Positions 8,739-10,776 of a stretch of 10,776 nucleotides of DNA are shown piece by piece. Source of the DNA: Akkermansia sp. (lineage in GTDB: Bacteria; Verrucomicrobiota; Verrucomicrobiia; Verrucomicrobiales; Akkermansiaceae). The stretch spans positions 1 through 10,776 of the forward strand of contig JAFZGH010000267.1 of the NCBI GenBank assembly GCA_017555465.1, written 5' to 3'. Every line of letters begins with the position of its first letter. Position 1 is the stretch's first letter. Under the pieces are notes generated by a model that made no database searches, was not told the DNA's origin, and saw nothing but the letters and a program-made list of their open reading frames with translations. The translations under genes were made by a program, and so were the position numbers.

Positions 8739-8867
8739 ATGAATACGAACAAGGAACAACACAACTGGCTGACCAGTCTCCTGACTGGTTGGGGTATCAA
8801 GGAATCCTGGGCCAAGCTCATTGCCGGCGCCATCATTGGTGCCTGTGCTGCCGCAGGACTTCTGTGA
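8739..8867 (+). CDS. 42-aa single-membrane-segment peptide
   Basis: This short reading frame starts 8 nt after terL and stops just before a strong hairpin, so it is placed as the last gene of the cassette. The N-terminal half is polar and contains two tryptophans (MNTNKEQHNW, then TGWG). The C-terminal half, from Lys26, is a hydrophobic glycine/alanine stretch (LIAGAIIGACAAAGLL) able to span or lie in a membrane and ending without a charged tail. The IGAC at residues 32-35 loosely resembles a lipobox, which would leave a 7-residue lipopeptide. A holin-like, lysis-peptide-like or membrane-anchor role is possible given its place after terminase, but no family is recognised. No Shine-Dalgarno sequence is visible; TAAAATTCCCT precedes the ATG. 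Expression is supported only by spacing, clear protein-like composition and the hairpin after the stop. Confidence 0.65.
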   Translation: MNTNKEQHNWLTSLLTGWGIKESWAKLIAGAIIGACAAAGLL

Positions 8868-8872
8868 ATAAC

Positions 8873-8906
8873 TAACGGGCCTGGAGCTTCGGCTCCAGAC
8901 CCGTTA
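8873..8906. terminator. strong UUCG hairpin between convergent genes, likely bidirectional terminator
   Basis: TAACGGG (8873-8879) pairs with CCCGTTA (8900-8906) and CTGGAGC (8881-8887) with GCTCCAG (8892-8898). This gives 7+7 bp with a single C/A mismatch and a closing C(TTCG)G tetraloop, an exceptionally stable loop type. It lies 5 nt after the small peptide gene and 23 nt beyond the end of the convergent ABC-F gene, so it can serve both. Neither side has a T-run, so termination may need a factor, or the element may protect 3' ends. Confidence 0.75.
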
Positions 8907-8929
8907 AATGGTCCTCGTAGCGCCCGGCC

Positions 8930-10534
8930 TTACTGGTTCATGGCATCCGGATTATCCAGCAGGCCGGATTTCTCCAGGTAGTAATCATAGCCGCCGGCGT
9001 AGGGGGTCACGGTGCCGTGGGCAATGTGCAGCGTCTTTTCTGCCAGGGAGCGGATGAAGTGCACATCGTGCGAGATGAATACCAGCGTACCCTCGTAGCG
9101 TTTGAGTGCCTGGGAGAGGGCTTCCACGCTCATGAGGTCGAGGTGGGTGGTCGGTTCGTCCATGAGCAGGAGGTTGGGCGGGTTCACCAGGAACTTCACC
9201 AGACTGAGACGGGATTTCTCACCGCCGGAAAGCACCTCCACGCGTTTCTCGCAGTCCAGTTTGCGGAACATGAAGGAGCCGAGCACGGCGCGGGCTTCTT
9301 CCTCGCGCAGTTCGGGGTCTGCCTTCATGATTTCCTCCAGCACGGTGAAGTTGGGCGTGAGGTTTTCCGAGCGCATCTGCGAGAAATAGCCGATGCGGGT
9401 GGTGGTGCCCAGCACGCGCTGGCCTTCGTCGATGGGGAGAACGCCAGCCAGAATCTTGAGCAGGGTGGATTTGCCTGCGCCATTCGGCCCCACGAGCACG
9501 ATGCGGTCGCCTCGCTCAATGAGCAGGTCGAGGTTCTTGTAAATGCGCTTCTCGCCATAGCTCTGGCCCACTTTTTCCAGCTCCAGCACTTTCTGCATGC
9601 TGCGCGGCGGCTGCGGGAAGATGAACTTGAACACGCGGCGGCTCTGGCGCGGTTTTTCGATGCGGCGCATCTTCTCCAGTTGCTTGATGCGGCTCTGCAC
9701 CTGGGAGGCCTTGGACGCCACCGAGCGGAAGCGCTCAATGAATGATTCGATATGGGCAATCTCGCGCTGTTGATTGCGCCAGGCGGCCAGCACCTGTTCA
9801 TAGCGCTGCTCCTTGAGCTCCAGGAACTGGCTGTAGTTGCCCGTGTAGCGCACCAGCTCGCCGTTTTCGATGTCGTACACCGTTTCCACCAGCGAATCCA
9901 TGAAATCGCGGTCGTGGGAAATCATGAAGATGGCTCCCGGGTAGTTCATGAGGTAGCGCTGGAACCACAGCAGACTCATCAGGTCCAGGTGGTTGGTCGG
10001 TTCGTCCAGCATGAGCAGGTCCGGCTCTGCCACCAGCAGCTGCGCCATGTGCGCGCGCATCACCCAGCCACCGCTCATCTCGCGGGCCGGGCGGTGAAAA
10101 TCCTCGTCCTTGAAGGCGAGCCCCTTCAGAATCTTCTTGGCCTTGGGCTCAATCTGGTAACCATCGTGCGAAATGAAGGTATCCATGGCGGCGGCGTACT
10201 CATCGCTGGAGTTATCGCCCCGGGCCTCGCACTCGCGCAGAATGCGGATAGCCTCGCCCATCTCCGGGGTGGTGCTCATGGCAATCTCCAGCACCGTGCG
10301 GTCGGTGGGGTCGCCGGCTTCCTGCTGCAGGTAGCCCACCACGGCGTAGTCATCCATGACAATCTGCCCCTCATCCGGCGTATCATCGCCCCGTATCATG
10401 CGGAAGAGCGTGGATTTTCCCGCCCCGTTGGGCCCTACCAGCGCAATGCGCTCGCCCCAGTTGACAACGAGCTCGGTCTCGTAGAAGAGCGTGCGCCCGG
10501 CGTGTGCTTTGGTGAGTTTCTTGATGGTCAGCAT
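8930..10534 (-). CDS. ABC-F family ATPase (YheS/Uup-like translation factor)
   Basis: ABC-F proteins are soluble twin-ATPase factors, many of which bind the ribosomal E site and relieve stalling or antibiotic inhibition. This 534-aa protein has two complete nucleotide-binding domains. The first has Walker A GPNGAGKS (34-41), signature MSGGW (153-157), Walker B LLMLDEPTNHLD (173-184) and the switch His in SHD (206-208). The second has Walker A at 349-356, signature LSGGEKSR (435-442), Walker B with EPTTHLD (460-466) and SHD at 488-490. Between them, about 240-310, is the charged helical linker (P-site tRNA interaction motif) rich in Arg, Lys and Gln. There is no membrane domain. The SGGWVMR signature and the SRIKQLEKM linker are most like YheS/Uup-type members; a resistance role cannot be deduced. 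The frame stays open upstream to 10681, but the homologous N-terminus (MLTIKKLTKA) begins at the ATG complementary to 10532-10534, just behind a promoter-like element. It converges with the cassette. Confidence 0.93.
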   Translation of the reverse strand: MLTIKKLTKAHAGRTLFYETELVVNWGERIALVGPNGAGKSTLFRMIRGDDTPDEGQIVMDDYAVVGYLQQEAGDPTDRTVLEIAMSTTPEMGEAIRILRECEARGDNSSDEYAAAMDTFISHDGYQIEPKAKKILKGLAFKDEDFHRPAREMSGGWVMRAHMAQLLVAEPDLLMLDEPTNHLDLMSLLWFQRYLMNYPGAIFMISHDRDFMDSLVETVYDIENGELVRYTGNYSQFLELKEQRYEQVLAAWRNQQREIAHIESFIERFRSVASKASQVQSRIKQLEKMRRIEKPRQSRRVFKFIFPQPPRSMQKVLELEKVGQSYGEKRIYKNLDLLIERGDRIVLVGPNGAGKSTLLKILAGVLPIDEGQRVLGTTTRIGYFSQMRSENLTPNFTVLEEIMKADPELREEEARAVLGSFMFRKLDCEKRVEVLSGGEKSRLSLVKFLVNPPNLLLMDEPTTHLDLMSVEALSQALKRYEGTLVFISHDVHFIRSLAEKTLHIAHGTVTPYAGGYDYYLEKSGLLDNPDAMNQ

Positions 10535-10543
10535 GGCGCGGAG

Positions 10544-10571
10544 AGTATACACCATTTCCACCAAAAGGCAA
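10544..10571 (-). promoter_or_regulatory. candidate promoter of the ABC-F gene
   Basis: On the minus strand, TTGCCT (10571-10566) and TATACT (10549-10544) are separated by 16 bp. This gives 4/6 and 5/6 matches to the sigma-70 consensus TTGACA/TATAAT. Only 9 nt separate the -10 box from the ATG, so the transcript would be leaderless or nearly so, in line with the missing Shine-Dalgarno sequence. Prediction from pattern only. Confidence 0.5.
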
Positions 10572-10584
10572 ATGATTTCACAAT

Positions 10585-10606
10585 ATTTCGCCCAACCGCC
10601 CGAAAT
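10585..10606. promoter_or_regulatory. dyad between divergent promoters, candidate operator
   Basis: ATTTCG and CGAAAT form a perfect 6-bp inverted repeat separated by 10 bp (CCCAACCGCC). Its centre (10595.5) lies almost exactly midway between the two predicted -35 boxes, as expected for an operator shared by divergent genes. Arms this short can occur by chance, so this is a candidate only. Confidence 0.3.
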
Positions 10607-10621
10607 GGTGGGATTTTTTGC

Positions 10622-10650
10622 TTGCCGCACAGTGCCTCTCGCGTTAGAAT
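10622..10650 (+). promoter_or_regulatory. candidate promoter of the rightmost gene
   Basis: TTGCCG (10622-10627) and TAGAAT (10645-10650) are separated by 17 bp. This matches the sigma-70 consensus at 4/6 and 5/6 positions. A start about 7 nt downstream would leave a leader of roughly 12 nt before the ATG at 10669. The -35 hexamer shares the TTGCC core with the divergent ABC-F promoter. Confidence 0.5.
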
Positions 10651-10668
10651 GGCAGGCAGTACAGCGGC

Positions 10669-10776
10669 ATGAACGAAACAATCACCAGCAAGCCCCGCAC
10701 TGTCAGGCGAGCCATGCAGGCCAGCCTGCAGGTGCTCATCCTCGTGCTGGGGGTGCCGCTGGGGATTCTGGGGGGC
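10669..10776 (+). CDS. N-terminus of a membrane-anchored protein (partial)
   Basis: Only the first 36 codons are in the window; the gene runs off the right edge. The N-terminus is polar and basic (KPRTVRRAMQ), followed from about residue 18 by a hydrophobic stretch (SLQVLILVLGVPLGILGG). This layout fits an inner-membrane anchor or uncleaved signal, as in periplasmic adaptor (HlyD/RND type) subunits or other bitopic proteins, but too little is present to name a family. It is divergent from the ABC-F gene and has its own promoter-like element. A weak GGCAGG lies about 13 nt before the ATG. The start is the first ATG after the promoter. Confidence 0.6.
   Translation, partial: MNETITSKPRTVRRAMQASLQVLILVLGVPLGILGG

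Noticed and set aside
720..8930. Attachment-site direct repeats flanking the cassette
   Set aside because: Comparison of 720-800 with 8868-8930 by eye shows no shared direct repeat, and there is no tRNA or integrase.
10596..10619. Short stem CCGCC/GGTGG followed by six Ts, terminator-like
   Set aside because: The stem is only 5 bp with a G-T pair, and it lies between two divergent promoters with no transcript to end on the plus strand; more likely AT-rich promoter context.
9017..10672. Two long plus-strand open frames (about 242 and 306 codons) opposite the ABC-F gene
   Set aside because: They are antisense to a well-supported ABC-F gene, are His/Gln/Val-rich in the way expected from reversed codons, and carry no motif.
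10535..10681. N-terminal extension of the ABC-F protein by 49 residues
   Set aside because: The extension has no ABC-F-like sequence, would cross the predicted promoter and would overlap the divergent gene; the family N-terminus starts at 10534.

Overview
The window reads as chromosomal DNA of a bacterium with moderately high GC. It holds two housekeeping or accessory loci with a compact phage-derived cassette between them. The organism cannot be named with certainty. An intact YheS-like ABC-F protein, moderate-to-high GC and the near absence of Shine-Dalgarno sequences before the starts would fit a Verrucomicrobiota (Akkermansia-like) host, but this is a weak inference.

Layout, left to right: (1) gpmA, a cofactor-dependent phosphoglycerate mutase (+ strand), followed by a perfect 9-bp hairpin. 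(2) A tightly packed, four-gene, same-strand cassette at about 801-8867. It contains a helical Gln/Glu/Arg/Ala-rich protein of 397 aa, a giant protein of about 1708 aa with a Gly/Ala-rich hydrophobic middle, a terminase large subunit (TerL) with apparently intact ATPase and nuclease motifs, and a 42-aa single-membrane-segment peptide. Junctions are a 1-nt overlap, 5 nt and 8 nt, so these genes look like one transcription unit. The cassette is followed by a 7+7-bp hairpin with a UUCG loop. (3) A convergent ABC-F ATPase gene (- strand). (4) A 134-bp divergent intergenic region with two facing promoters and a central dyad, then the first 36 codons of a membrane-anchored protein cut by the window edge.

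The cassette is the notable part. TerL is the motor that packages DNA into phage heads. The two proteins before it resemble, by size, composition and position, internal (ejection) virion proteins of podophages, where such genes also precede the terminase. Yet no integrase, portal, capsid, small terminase, tail or lysis enzyme is visible here, and ordinary cellular genes flank both sides. It may be a domesticated phage module, one locus of a dispersed gene-transfer-agent-like system, or a prophage remnant. TerL is clearly richer in GC than the giant gene just before it, hinting that the cassette has more than one origin.

Most starts lack a Shine-Dalgarno sequence, and the divergent promoters predict very short leaders. 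Nothing like a CRISPR array, tRNA, rRNA, insertion sequence or attachment site was seen.
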